35,353 bases of DNA from Darwinimomas sp045600945 (lineage in GTDB: Bacteria; Bacillota; Clostridia; Lachnospirales; Lachnospiraceae): contig JAZRYX010000064.1 in the NCBI GenBank assembly GCA_045600945.1, forward strand, positions 1 through 35,353, in the 5' to 3' direction. The notes under the pieces were generated by a model. The model saw only the letters and a program-made list of their open reading frames with translations, was not told the DNA's origin and made no database searches. Shown here one piece after another: positions 6,558-16,154 of the stretch (the stretch's first letter is position 1; each line of letters opens with the position of its first letter). A program made the position numbers and the translations under genes.

Positions 6558-6973
6558 TTCTGAATCTCGTTCTTCTGCTCGTCTACTGGTTTTGCCTGCT
6601 CAGGTTTCTCAACCTGTACTATGGATGCTTTCTGCATCGGGATACGACAATTCTTGTTGTTACCGAACTCAACGATAACAGTATCATCTGTCATATCAAT
6701 TACCACACCGTAAAATCCTGCTGTTGTAAGAACTGCATCACCGATTGCAAGTCCTCCCATAAGCTCCTCACGTGCTTTCCTTTCTTTCTTCTGAGGACGA
6801 ATACTCATAAAGTAAATAAGAGCACCGAAGATAACGATATATACGATGATAATCATCGGACCACCGCCGAAAAGTCCGCCGCCGCCTTCTGCTGCACTTG
6901 CATCCTGTGGTGCACATCCTGTCATCAGTAACGTAGCCATAATTGCTGTGATTGCTGCTGTTAATTTCTTCAT
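6554..6973 (-). CDS. yajC: Preprotein translocase subunit YajC
   Basis: YajC is a small membrane partner of SecDF in Sec export. The 139-residue protein has an N-terminal hydrophobic stretch ending in a lipobox-like LMTGC (C20). A Gly-rich segment follows, then a second membrane helix (about 40-57), the family core SIRPQKKERKAREEL, and the soluble GDAVLTTAGFYG region. The lipoprotein-like N-terminus is an addition to the usual single-helix YajC and suggests either lipid anchoring or two membrane passes. The ATG overlaps the tgt stop by one base (TAATG) and the stop overlaps the mnmA start. Confidence 0.93.
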   Translation of the reverse strand: MKKLTAAITAIMATLLMTGCAPQDASAAEGGGGLFGGGPMIIIVYIVIFGALIYFMSIRPQKKERKAREELMGGLAIGDAVLTTAGFYGVVIDMTDDTVIVEFGNNKNCRIPMQKASIVQVEKPEQAKPVDEQKNEIQK

Positions 6974-8124
6974 TATGAATCCTCTCTGCCTGCGGCTGTC
7001 ATGCCATCAAGCTTCTGTTTTTTATAGGCCTTATAATTGCCTTTGTCTATAGCATCTCTTATCTCGCTCATCATTGTATTATAAAAATACAGATTGTGCA
7101 ATACGCACAGACGCATCCCGAGCATCTCTCCGGCCTTGAGCAGGTGTCTTATATATGCCCTTGAGTAAGATCTGCATGCCGGACATTGGCATCCTTCTTC
7201 GATGGGTCTTTCATCAAGTTCATATTTCTTATTGAACAGATTGATCTTACCCTGATTGGTATATGCATTTCCGTGTCTTCCGTTTCTGGTCGGATATACA
7301 CAATCGAAGAAATCCACTCCTCTGTCTACAGTCTCCAGAATATTTGCCGGAGTACCGACTCCCATAAGATATACAGGTTTCTCAACCGGCAGGAAGGGAA
7401 CTACCTGTTCGAGCACATGATACATCTGCTCATGTGTCTCACCGACTGCAAGCCCGCCGACTGCATACCCGTCGAGATCCATCTCAGATATCCTTTTTGC
7501 ATGATCGATACGGATATCGTCATAAACCGCACCCTGATTAATTGCAAATAAAAGCTGTTCTTTGTTGATGGTGTCTTCCTGCATATTAAGTCTGGCCATT
7601 TCCTTTTGACATCTTTCCAGCCACCTTGTGGTCCTTGCTACGGAATCTGCCACATAGCTTTTTTCTGCAAGTGCCGGTGGGCATTCATCAAATGCCATTG
7701 CTATGGTCGATGCCAGGTGTGACTGTATCTGCATACTCTCCTCAGGTCCCATAAAAATCTTATGTCCGTCTATATGAGAGTTAAATGTGACACCCTCTTC
7801 TTTGATTTTTCTTAATCCTGCAAGAGAGAAGACCTGAAACCCGCCCGAGTCCGTAAGTATCGGCCTGTCCCAGTTCATAAACTTATGCAGTCCGCCGAAC
7901 TGCTTAATCAGCTCATCTCCGGTGCGAACGTGGAGATGATAGGTGTTGCTCAGTTCAACCTGAGTCCCTATCTCACGGAGATCATCAGTGGATACTGCTC
8001 CCTTGATGGCTGCCACCGTGCCCACGTTCATAAATACCGGGGTTTCGATGCTGCCATGTACTGTTTCAACATGTGCATGTTTTGCAAGACCGTCTCTTGC
8101 TTTGATTTTGTATGAATACTTCAT
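6973..8124 (-). CDS. tgt: Queuine tRNA-ribosyltransferase Tgt
   Basis: Tgt exchanges guanine 34 of GUN-anticodon tRNAs (Asp, Asn, His, Tyr) for preQ1 in bacteria, a step of queuosine synthesis. The 383-residue protein shows TDSGGFQVFSL (catalytic D92), the GVDFFDCVYPTRNGR segment bearing the nucleophilic Asp (271-274), and the zinc site C312-x-C314-xx-C317 with H343. It is full length. It sits 15 bases after secDF and overlaps yajC, a gene grouping of export and tRNA-modification genes seen in many bacteria. Confidence 0.96.
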   Translation of the reverse strand: MKYSYKIKARDGLAKHAHVETVHGSIETPVFMNVGTVAAIKGAVSTDDLREIGTQVELSNTYHLHVRTGDELIKQFGGLHKFMNWDRPILTDSGGFQVFSLAGLRKIKEEGVTFNSHIDGHKIFMGPEESMQIQSHLASTIAMAFDECPPALAEKSYVADSVARTTRWLERCQKEMARLNMQEDTINKEQLLFAINQGAVYDDIRIDHAKRISEMDLDGYAVGGLAVGETHEQMYHVLEQVVPFLPVEKPVYLMGVGTPANILETVDRGVDFFDCVYPTRNGRHGNAYTNQGKINLFNKKYELDERPIEEGCQCPACRSYSRAYIRHLLKAGEMLGMRLCVLHNLYFYNTMMSEIRDAIDKGNYKAYKKQKLDGMTAAGREDS

Positions 8125-8139
8125 TTACCCAATTCGAAA

Positions 8140-10362
8140 TCAAGCTTTAGCTGGAACTGCTTTCTGCTTCTTGGCAACTTTCTTCTTGTCACCGCCACCG
8201 AAGATGAACCACAGTGAACTTGCGAGGCAGATAGATGAATATGTTCCGAATACGATACCTACCATGATTGGAAGTGCGAACTCTTTGATAGATGAAACAC
8301 CGAAGATGTAAAGCACAAGTACCATGATGAATGTTGTAAGTGATGAATAGATACTTCTTGAAAGAGTCTCTGTAATTGACTTGTTTGCGATTTCGCTTCT
8401 AGGAGTGCTCTTCGGAAGTATATTGAGGTTCTCACGGATACGGTCGAATGTAACGATAGTAGCGTTGATCGAGTAACCTACAAGTGTAAGCATACAAGCG
8501 ATGAAGGTTGATCCAACGCTCCACTTGATGATCGCATAAAATGCCAGCACTACCAGAACATCATGTACAAGACATATAACTGAACTTGCCGCAAACTTGA
8601 TATCCTTGAATCTGAACCAGATATATACAAGCATAAGCACAAGCGCGATGAGCGTTGCTACAAGAGCATCTTTCTTCATCTCATCACTTATGGCACCCGA
8701 GATATTCTCCTCGGTAATCTTCTCTTTGTCTACTCCGAAGTTCTCTGCCATTGCATTGTGGAGATCTTCTCTTTCCTGCTGTGAGAGGTTTCTTGTCTTG
8801 ATGATTACCTCGTTCGAGTTTGCAACCTTCTGAGTCTGGACATCGGCATCACCCGTAATCTTCTCAACTACCGGAACAACCTGACTTGAGATAGTATCAA
8901 GTGACATATCCTCGTTGAATGTAACATTGGTTGATGTACCGCCCTTGAAATCAATACCCAAGTTGAGGAAATCTCCTGTATTGGCTTTATTGATTCCCAT
9001 TGCTACAAATCCTGCAAGGATGAGAACTGCCGAGAATGCGATGAAGATCTTTCTCTTTCCTACGAAATCGATAACCTTTCTCTCTTTGATGACTCCGTAC
9101 TGGTTCTCTTTATCCAATCCAAGATCAATAAATGTATTGATGATAAATCTTGTAACGAACAAAGATGTGATCATGGAAATTACAATACCGAGTGTAAGCG
9201 TCTGAGCGAAACCTACAACTGTACCTGATCCTTTGATCATGAGCACGATTGCTGCTATAAGTGTTGTTACATTACCGTCTATGATAGCTGAGAGAGCTTT
9301 CTTGAAACCGGTCTTTACGGCTGACGGAACGGTCTTGCCAAAACCTATTTCCTCTTTGATACGTGTGAAAATGATAACATTGGCATCAACTGCCATACCT
9401 ATCGAAAGCACGATACCGGCGATACCCGGAAGTGTAAGGGTAATGTTCTCGTTGAATGCTGCAAGAAGCAGGATTTCAAGTGAAACATAAACCATAAGAG
9501 CAAGCACTGCTGCGATTCCCGGAACCTTGTATACTACTATTAAGAGTATAGCCAGAATGATAAGACCGATAAGACATGCCTTAACGCTTGAAGCCATCGC
9601 TGACTGACCGAGCTTAGCACCTACAACATTACTTCTTAACTCTTCAAGTTCGAGTGAAAGTGAACCGATACGGATAGTTGTAGCAAGGTTCTCTGCCTCC
9701 TCATAACTGTCCATTCCGTCGATACGGCACTGTCCTCCCGTGATAGGCTCTCTTACAACAGGAGCTGAAACGATTTCACCATCATATACGATGTAAATCT
9801 GCTGTCCCACGAACTTTGTTGTAGCATCTGCAAACTTCTTTGTTCCTTCTTCATTGAATGAAAGTTGTACGATGTACTCTTTGTTCTTCTGCTGATCTTC
9901 CGTGATTCCGGCCTGTGCAGATGAAACCATCGCTCCGTCAACTACGGTATTGCCTTCCGGATCAAGGAATATAAGTGATCCCGGTTTGCCGAGTTCTTCA
10001 AGAACCGCATTTGCATCAGATACACCGGGGATATCGATATTGATTCTGTTATTACCCTCGCGATATACTTCTGCCTCTGTTGAGTAACTCTCAACTCTCT
10101 TCTGCAGCTTATAAATAGTATCCTGCATATCTACATCCGAAGGATTCGGATCAACAGTCTGATATGTGATACTTACACCGCCGGCAAGATCAAGACCAAG
10201 CTTAACAGTATTCTTGGCTGATTCTTCTGTTGCTACATAGTCATCCTGCAGTGCTGCATTGCTGTCGCGTACTACAGTGTAGGCAAAAAATCCAAGTGCT
10301 GCTACCACAATTAGAGTGATAACAAGCTTGATTATGCCTTTTGCTTTGTTGTTTTCTTTCAT
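8140..10362 (-). CDS. secDF: Fused protein translocase subunit SecDF
   Basis: SecDF uses the proton motive force to pull secreted proteins through the SecYEG channel. In this 740-residue protein SecD and SecF are one polypeptide. The SecD half (about 1-425) has an N-terminal helix, the D(L)AGGVS motif, a periplasmic-type domain and five helices with GMAVDANVIIFTRIKEE. The SecF half (about 435-725) has LGIDFKGGT and YSINATIVTFDRIRE. The tail is Lys/Ala-rich. It is the first gene of the operon, behind a good promoter at 10403-10431 and an AGGAGAGAG ribosome binding site. Confidence 0.96.
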   Translation of the reverse strand: MKENNKAKGIIKLVITLIVVAALGFFAYTVVRDSNAALQDDYVATEESAKNTVKLGLDLAGGVSITYQTVDPNPSDVDMQDTIYKLQKRVESYSTEAEVYREGNNRINIDIPGVSDANAVLEELGKPGSLIFLDPEGNTVVDGAMVSSAQAGITEDQQKNKEYIVQLSFNEEGTKKFADATTKFVGQQIYIVYDGEIVSAPVVREPITGGQCRIDGMDSYEEAENLATTIRIGSLSLELEELRSNVVGAKLGQSAMASSVKACLIGLIILAILLIVVYKVPGIAAVLALMVYVSLEILLLAAFNENITLTLPGIAGIVLSIGMAVDANVIIFTRIKEEIGFGKTVPSAVKTGFKKALSAIIDGNVTTLIAAIVLMIKGSGTVVGFAQTLTLGIVISMITSLFVTRFIINTFIDLGLDKENQYGVIKERKVIDFVGKRKIFIAFSAVLILAGFVAMGINKANTGDFLNLGIDFKGGTSTNVTFNEDMSLDTISSQVVPVVEKITGDADVQTQKVANSNEVIIKTRNLSQQEREDLHNAMAENFGVDKEKITEENISGAISDEMKKDALVATLIALVLMLVYIWFRFKDIKFAASSVICLVHDVLVVLAFYAIIKWSVGSTFIACMLTLVGYSINATIVTFDRIRENLNILPKSTPRSEIANKSITETLSRSIYSSLTTFIMVLVLYIFGVSSIKEFALPIMVGIVFGTYSSICLASSLWFIFGGGDKKKVAKKQKAVPAKA

Positions 10363-10402
10363 GATAACTCTCTCCTAATAAAAATTGCCCATAAGCTAAA
10401 AA

Positions 10403-10431
10403 ATTATACCACAAATTTAAAAACTATACAA
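10403..10431 (-). promoter_or_regulatory. Promoter of the secDF-tgt-yajC-mnmA operon
   Basis: TTGTAT (10426-10431) and a perfect TATAAT (10403-10408) are separated by 17 bases on the minus strand, and TGG before the -10 adds an extended -10. It lies 40 bases upstream of the secDF ATG and directly after the htrA terminator. Confidence 0.8.
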
Positions 10432-10433
10432 TA

Positions 10434-10459
10434 AAAGCGGGGCTTTCCGCTGCCCCGCC
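10434..10459 (-). terminator. Terminator after htrA
   Basis: GCGGGG (10437-10442) pairs with CCCCGC (10453-10458) around a 10-base loop. On the minus strand it is followed by TTTTATTGT. It lies 27 bases past the htrA stop and just before the secDF promoter. Confidence 0.9.
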
Positions 10460-10485
10460 TATGCTTATTTATATTGCTTTTCGGC

Positions 10486-11811
10486 TTATTTAGCCTCTAA
10501 TTTCTGTTTTGATGCCAGTTCAAGCTCTATATCGATTTCTTCGTATTCGGAATCGTCGAGTCTGTTGACCGTCACTTTAACCTTTTCACCTGCCTTATAT
10601 CCTTTGAGAAGTGTCTGCAAGTCTTCCATGTTCTTTACTGACTGTCCGTCAAGTTTTGTTATGATATCTTTTTCTCTGAGTTCTGATTTTTCTGCCGGTG
10701 TTCCCTCTACAACCTTGAAAACGTAGATCCCCTGCGGCATATCATAAAGCTCTGCCATCTGGCTGTCTATGTTCTGTCCCTGGATTCCGATATATCCCTG
10801 TTCCTCTTCGCTTACTTCCTCTCTTACTTCAAGATTCGAGAAATCATCAAGGATATCCTTTACGGATGATATCGGGATGGCAAATCCCATGCCCTCAACC
10901 TGGGTAGAAGCGTACTTTGCTTCATTAATACCAATTACTTCACCTCTTGAATTGATGAGTGCTCCTCCCGAATTACCCGGATTGATTGCTGCGTCTGTCT
11001 GAATAAGGTTGCTTGAAACCTGACCCTCGGCCTCCATAGTCCTGTCAAGTGCGCTTACAACTCCGACCGTAACCGAAAGACCTTCTCCAAGAGCATTGCC
11101 TATTGCGACTACCCACTCGCCTATCTCAAGATTATCTGAATCTCCGACCTTGGCAACTTCGATATAGTCATAAGTTCCCTCTTCAAGATCTGACTTCTTG
11201 ACTGCAATAACCGCAACATCCTTATCTGCATCTCTTCCTTTGACAACTGCAGGAGCCGTCGTGTCATTGCTGAACGTGATAACCAGATCCTTCGTGTCCT
11301 GAACAACATGATTGTTCGTTGCTATCATGAGTTCATCATCATCTTCTGCGATAATGATGCCGGATCCTGCCGTTGGAGACTCATATGTCTGCGGCTCATT
11401 ACTGATTCCGAAATCTCCGAATCCGAATAGTGATCCCCAGTTACCGAAATCTCCGAAGTTTGAATATGCTTCATATTCGGTCACACCTGTTATCGATACC
11501 ATGGACGGCATCGCCATCCTTGCAACAGCTGTTACATCTGCTTTTTCATCAAGCGATGTTAAAGTGTTTGTTACTTCTTTTTTCTGAGGTTTGAGCGATT
11601 CTCCGATTTTGACCTTGTTCTCATCGCCTTTTTCAGTTTCATCCGAAATCTTAAAATCCGGATTTATTTTTTGATTGACCTCTGCCACAACATTTGAATA
11701 TGCATCAATAACTCCTGTGGCCTTTGTCACTCCATACATTGAAAGTCCGGCGATTGCACCGACTGCTGCAGCACCTACTGCTATTAATAATCCTTTGAGG
11801 AACTTATTCAT
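10486..11811 (-). CDS. htrA: HtrA/DegP-family membrane-anchored serine protease
   Basis: This is an envelope quality-control protease that degrades misfolded exported proteins. The 441-residue protein has an N-terminal anchor helix (about 5-25), a linker rich in charged residues (45-95), a trypsin-like domain (about 95-310) with triad H168 (TNNHVVQD), D198 (DADKDVAVI) and S281 (NPGNSGGAL), and one PDZ domain (about 335-430). It is complete and of usual length for Gram-positive HtrA. A Gly/Phe/Asn-rich insertion (115-140) precedes the catalytic core. It follows the LCP gene by 100 bases and precedes secDF, so surface polymer, protease and export genes are neighbours. It may have its own promoter. 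Confidence 0.93.
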   Translation of the reverse strand: MNKFLKGLLIAVGAAAVGAIAGLSMYGVTKATGVIDAYSNVVAEVNQKINPDFKISDETEKGDENKVKIGESLKPQKKEVTNTLTSLDEKADVTAVARMAMPSMVSITGVTEYEAYSNFGDFGNWGSLFGFGDFGISNEPQTYESPTAGSGIIIAEDDDELMIATNNHVVQDTKDLVITFSNDTTAPAVVKGRDADKDVAVIAVKKSDLEEGTYDYIEVAKVGDSDNLEIGEWVVAIGNALGEGLSVTVGVVSALDRTMEAEGQVSSNLIQTDAAINPGNSGGALINSRGEVIGINEAKYASTQVEGMGFAIPISSVKDILDDFSNLEVREEVSEEEQGYIGIQGQNIDSQMAELYDMPQGIYVFKVVEGTPAEKSELREKDIITKLDGQSVKNMEDLQTLLKGYKAGEKVKVTVNRLDDSEYEEIDIELELASKQKLEAK

Positions 11812-11911
11812 AGTTTTATCTCCTTTTCTCTTGGTGATGTCTATAATATATTCCTCAAATGTGAAAAAAGTATGTTCAAAGTGTGTTTATTTTCTGCTTT
11901 ATTTTCACGAA

Positions 11912-13747
11912 TCAATCATTAACCAGACTTCCCGGTCCATTCGGAAGATCCTCCCCCGGTGAGGTCGGCTCGTCTGATGGTGCCGGTTTGCCGGGAGAAT
12001 CCGGCTCTGCCGGTGAGGTTGGTTCCGTAGGTTCGCTGCCCGGTCCGCCCGGTACATCTTCTTCCGGCACATCTTCTCCGGGTGCCGTAGGTTCTATCTT
12101 TGTCTCACTTTCGGTTTTGCCGCCAGGTCCGTAGATATCTTCATCATCTCCCTGGCCCGGAAGGATGTGACCTTCTTCATCGGTTTCTTTTTCCTTCTTA
12201 CTCTCTGCGGGTTTTTCCCCTTCCAAATAGAAGTTTCCGTCCTCATCAAGCTCATAAAGATAAATCGGATTACCGTTTTCATCCCAGTCTATCATCTTTA
12301 CTCTTTTTCCGTATGAATCAAGGAAATATGAGTACGTCTTGTTGCCGTTAATATCCTTTCCTGATACATATATGAGATATCCGTCTTTACTTATTGAATA
12401 TTCAAGGTTATCTCCTTCCTTTGAAAATTCACTTTCCTTCTCTTTCTCTTCGTTCTTTTTTGTCTCTCCTTCCGCCGTTGTCTCGGGAGTCTCACTTGAT
12501 TCAGAGGATGTCTTTTCTTCTTTTTTAGGAGTCGTCAAATATCCTTCCGTAGATACGGGAGCTGCTTTCTTGCCTTCTTTATAATATCCGCTCTTTGCAG
12601 AGATGTAGTTACTTATATTTTTAACCTGCTCGGAAGGATCATAATTTTCCTGTGCGAACAGAAGCTCGTGAAGATCACGGACATTGCTCTCAAGTGTCTG
12701 TGGGATTACGCATGCGCCGCACTTGCCCATATTGGCTTCAGCTCTTGCAAACGGGAAACCGGTTGATTCTGCGATATTGTACTTGTCTACTTCGGCGATA
12801 GCATCAAGGCCGTCCTGCCATGTCATGTTTGTAGCTACCATTGAAAGCATGTTTCCGAGAAGATCATTAAGTGTCTGCATGCTTGCGTTCTGTGCCTTCT
12901 CAAAGCACTGTTTTATGATCTTACGCTGACGTTCTGTTCTGGCATAATCATTATCCATAAGTCTCAGTCTTGCATATGCAACAGCCTGAACACCATCAAG
13001 ATGATTCATTCCCGCATGCTGAAGCTGTGTGGATCCGATGCCCGTTCCTTTAACTGTTTCTGTTATGAAACCATTGATGTATGCAAACTCAGCCTTTGAG
13101 ATATCAATATCCACTCCGCCCAGAATATTGATTCCGGTTGCTACTGCCTTCCAGTTGAATGTTACATACTGTGTGATGTTAAGATCAAGATTTTCATTCA
13201 GTGCCTTAAGTGCCTGCTCCGGTCCGCCGTTACAGTAAGCACTGTTGATCTTGTTGTATTTTTCATTTCCGACCTTCAGATATGTATCTCTGTAGACACT
13301 GCAAAGCTTGATGTCTCCTGTATCGCGGTTGATGCTGACTATCATTATGACATCGGAGTTTGCTCCCTTGCCGACGGATGAGTTACGGGAATCGACACCG
13401 AATACTGCAATATTCCAATATCCCCGTTCGATTGCCTCAATCTCCTCGTTCGAAAGGTTGACATTCTTTATGGCCGTCTGATTTACCTTCGGTCTCTGAA
13501 TCTTTGCATATTGCTTTGCTGCGTATGAATATACAAATATTCCGCAGAGAGCTATTACTTCAAGCACTGCGAAAATAATAATCCTGCGCAGAAGAACTCC
13601 TTTGGATTTTTTCTCCGTCTTCATTCTTGCCCTTGAGGGTGCCTCGGGTATGTCGGAGTATACTTCTTCAACATGCCTTTTTCTGCTGTGTCCCTGTGGT
13701 ATATAGGTGTTTTTTTCGTAATCGTAGTTTTTGTTGTCCTGGTCCAT
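11912..13747 (-). CDS. LytR-CpsA-Psr family protein with acidic/Pro-rich tail
   Basis: LCP proteins transfer undecaprenyl-linked polymers such as teichoic acids or capsules onto peptidoglycan at the outer membrane face. The 611-residue protein has a basic cytoplasmic N-terminus (1-50), a single membrane helix (about 53-75) and the LCP domain (about 108-270) with FGVDSR (D119, R121), SDVIM (D132), VYRDT (R152) and a YARLRLMDNDYARTERQR segment. The last ~190 residues are a low-complexity Glu/Lys/Ser then Pro/Gly/Glu-rich tail, which is unusual in length and probably spans or sits in the wall. A short segment (about 450-520) resembles a repeat that reads the 'DENGNPIYLYE' type. It lies 20 bases after the sugar transferase gene. 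Confidence 0.92.
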   Translation of the reverse strand: MDQDNKNYDYEKNTYIPQGHSRKRHVEEVYSDIPEAPSRARMKTEKKSKGVLLRRIIIFAVLEVIALCGIFVYSYAAKQYAKIQRPKVNQTAIKNVNLSNEEIEAIERGYWNIAVFGVDSRNSSVGKGANSDVIMIVSINRDTGDIKLCSVYRDTYLKVGNEKYNKINSAYCNGGPEQALKALNENLDLNITQYVTFNWKAVATGINILGGVDIDISKAEFAYINGFITETVKGTGIGSTQLQHAGMNHLDGVQAVAYARLRLMDNDYARTERQRKIIKQCFEKAQNASMQTLNDLLGNMLSMVATNMTWQDGLDAIAEVDKYNIAESTGFPFARAEANMGKCGACVIPQTLESNVRDLHELLFAQENYDPSEQVKNISNYISAKSGYYKEGKKAAPVSTEGYLTTPKKEEKTSSESSETPETTAEGETKKNEEKEKESEFSKEGDNLEYSISKDGYLIYVSGKDINGNKTYSYFLDSYGKRVKMIDWDENGNPIYLYELDEDGNFYLEGEKPAESKKEKETDEEGHILPGQGDDEDIYGPGGKTESETKIEPTAPGEDVPEEDVPGGPGSEPTEPTSPAEPDSPGKPAPSDEPTSPGEDLPNGPGSLVND

Positions 13748-13767
13748 TTGTTATTGTCCTATCTTAT

Positions 13768-15180
13768 TTAGTATGCGTTCTTATTGATGAATCCTTTAAA
13801 GATCGTCAGAAACATGATTTTGAAATCGAAACCGACTGTCCAGTTCTCAATATAATACAAATCATACTCTATACGTTTTTCAATAGAGGTATCGCCTCTG
13901 TATCCGTTGACCTGCGCCCATCCGGTAAGACCCGGTCGAACCTGATGCTTGATCATGTAATGCGGAATCTCATCTCTGAATTTCTCAACAAACTGTGGTC
14001 TCTCGGGTCTCGGACCCACAAGACTCATATCACCTTTTAATATATTCCAGAACTGCGGCATCTCATCGATGCTGGTCTTTCTTATGAATCTTCCCACCGG
14101 AGTGACTCGCGGATCATTTTTGGTCGTCCATTCTTTTTTCTCATCATCTTCTTCCTGAACGACCATTGAGCGGAACTTGTACATATTGAAAGCTTTTCCG
14201 TGTCTTCCGATTCTTTCCTGTTTATAGAATATCGGTCCCGGACTCGAGCATTTGACCGCTATCATCGTTCCTATCATTATAGGTGAGAAAATTATAAGTC
14301 CGAATAACGACCCGAATATATCTATCGCTCTCTTTATGAATGCATTGGCTCCTTCCGAAAGCGGAAGCCTTCTGATATTGATTACCGGAAGCCCCTGTAC
14401 ATCCTCGACCTGAGGAACCGTGGGAATGATGTTGTTATAGTCCGGAACGAACTTTGTATGTACTCCGGATCTCTCACATTCATTGACTATTTCTTCGAGA
14501 TAATCATAGTCCTGAAGAGAAAGAGTTATTACTATTTCATCAAGTGTATTCTCGATTTTGTTTTCTTCAAGCTGGCTTGAAAGAGATCTTATCTTTCCGA
14601 TGATCGGAATATTTTTGTACATATACTCCGCGTCTTTATGATCATCGAGTATACCTCTTATCCGATAGCCCCAGTCCGGATTCATTCTGCATCTGTCGAT
14701 GAATCCTTCTGCGGCACGGCTGTATCCGACCAGCAGCACTTCTTTGGCGTTATATCCCTTTTTGCGGATATCTTTGAGTGCCAGCCTGACAACTGCTCTT
14801 TCTGCCACTTCAAATACCATCATAAAGATATAGAAGTAAATGATGAGGCTTCGGGAGAAGTTATATATGTACTGATTCTTGGATCCGAGGAACAATACCA
14901 ACGTGAAAACCAAAAGCAGTATCGTGCTTGATGTAAATACCATTCCGAGCACGCGGCGCTTGCTTAATGACCTTTTCTGCGAATACATTCCGTTAAGGCC
15001 GTTAAGAATAAGCGCAACCGGAACTATGATTACAAGTACCGAGAAATAAAAACTTGCCGGAAGCGCGATGGCATTTTTCCTGGAAGCGATGATCAAATAT
15101 GCCAGTGCGTATGCGGCAATTATCGCAATTGCATCCAGTAATATAAATATTCTGTTTAATTGTTTTTGATGTTCTTCCAT
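13768..15180 (-). CDS. Polyprenyl-phosphate sugar-1-phosphate transferase (WbaP/CpsE type)
   Basis: This enzyme starts polymer assembly by transferring a sugar-1-phosphate from a nucleotide sugar to undecaprenyl phosphate at the membrane. The 470-residue protein has four N-terminal membrane helices (about 8-125), a nucleotide-binding-like middle domain (about 145-260, LLVGYSRAAEGF) and the C-terminal bacterial sugar transferase domain (about 275-465). That domain contains KRAIDI, a reentrant helix, PGPIFYKQERIGRHG, MYKFRSM, SIDEMPQFWNILKGDMSLVG and PGLTGWAQV. The sugar specificity cannot be read. Its start overlaps the upstream GT2 gene by 25 bases; only a weak ribosome binding site is visible, suggesting translational coupling. 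Confidence 0.94.
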   Translation of the reverse strand: MEEHQKQLNRIFILLDAIAIIAAYALAYLIIASRKNAIALPASFYFSVLVIIVPVALILNGLNGMYSQKRSLSKRRVLGMVFTSSTILLLVFTLVLFLGSKNQYIYNFSRSLIIYFYIFMMVFEVAERAVVRLALKDIRKKGYNAKEVLLVGYSRAAEGFIDRCRMNPDWGYRIRGILDDHKDAEYMYKNIPIIGKIRSLSSQLEENKIENTLDEIVITLSLQDYDYLEEIVNECERSGVHTKFVPDYNNIIPTVPQVEDVQGLPVINIRRLPLSEGANAFIKRAIDIFGSLFGLIIFSPIMIGTMIAVKCSSPGPIFYKQERIGRHGKAFNMYKFRSMVVQEEDDEKKEWTTKNDPRVTPVGRFIRKTSIDEMPQFWNILKGDMSLVGPRPERPQFVEKFRDEIPHYMIKHQVRPGLTGWAQVNGYRGDTSIEKRIEYDLYYIENWTVGFDFKIMFLTIFKGFINKNAY

Positions 15181-16154
15181 AAATGTCTTTTAATGAAACT
15201 GCAAGTGTACTCCATAAGGCCTGAAATCATCTTTCCTTCGATAGAAAGATATGTGATAAAACCTTTTTTTGCTTTCGGGGCCCGATGACACTCTCTTCTG
15301 TTGTTCAGTCCTTCCTTTACTCCGTCCCAGTATTCCTTCTTAAATCCTATTCTTTTGAAGAATACTCCTTTACCCAGAACACCTATCCAGAGTGGTATGA
15401 AATTTATGATCAGCTGACCTGTCGGCTGATTTTTATAATGCAGATAAATATTGTTTCTCGATGAAAGTCTGACTTTAAATGCATTATATTTTGAACCTGA
15501 TGTAGCGCTTCCCAGATGATAAACCTTTGCAGACGGCAGATATATTATCCTGTATCCTGCGAGTCTCGCCCGCCATGAAAGATCTATATCCTCGAGATAT
15601 GCGAAATGCATCTCATCGAAATATCCTATCTCATCGAGTATCTTCTTTCTGTAGATTGCGGCTCCGGCACAGGCTGAAAAAACATCTTTCTCTTTTTGAT
15701 GTAGTTCTGCTTTTTCATCTATGCCTCTTTGATACGCCCAACCAACCCAGGTGATCCCGTCACCCGCACTGTCAATCAGAGAATGGTCCGCGGCCTTTAT
15801 CATCTGCGCGCTTACCGCGAAGATATCTTCCGATTCTTTTATTCTTTCATATAATTTTTCTATGAAATCCGGTTCGGCAACAGTGTCGTTATTAAGAAGT
15901 ATCACGAATTCGCTGTTCGTAGCCCGCAGCCCGGCATTGACTCCTCCTGCAAATCCTTTGTTCTCCGGGAGAGCTATGAGGCTTATCCGGGTGTCTTTTG
16001 ACTTTTCTTCTTTTATCCACCCGAGGCTTTCGTCTTTTGAACCGTTATCGACAATAAGTATCTCAAACTCTCCGACTGTCTGCTTCTTTAGGGACGCGAT
16101 GCAGTCGGGCAGAAATCTCATTCCGTTATAATTTGGGATAATTACTGTTATCAT
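15156..16154 (-). CDS. GT2 family glycosyltransferase (rhamnosyltransferase-like)
   Basis: The 332-residue protein has a GT-A fold: VIIPNYNG at 4-11, IVDNGSKD at 34-41, NKGFAGGVNAG at 65-75 and the metal-binding NND at 88-90. Acceptor-side motifs follow (YLEDIDLSWRARLAGYRI). The C-terminus is basic and amphipathic and may touch the membrane. It would add one sugar to the lipid-linked repeat unit. Its ATG overlaps the stop of the preceding glycosyltransferase gene by 4 bases. The donor sugar is unknown. Confidence 0.9.
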   Translation of the reverse strand: MITVIIPNYNGMRFLPDCIASLKKQTVGEFEILIVDNGSKDESLGWIKEEKSKDTRISLIALPENKGFAGGVNAGLRATNSEFVILLNNDTVAEPDFIEKLYERIKESEDIFAVSAQMIKAADHSLIDSAGDGITWVGWAYQRGIDEKAELHQKEKDVFSACAGAAIYRKKILDEIGYFDEMHFAYLEDIDLSWRARLAGYRIIYLPSAKVYHLGSATSGSKYNAFKVRLSSRNNIYLHYKNQPTGQLIINFIPLWIGVLGKGVFFKRIGFKKEYWDGVKEGLNNRRECHRAPKAKKGFITYLSIEGKMISGLMEYTCSFIKRHLWKNIKNN

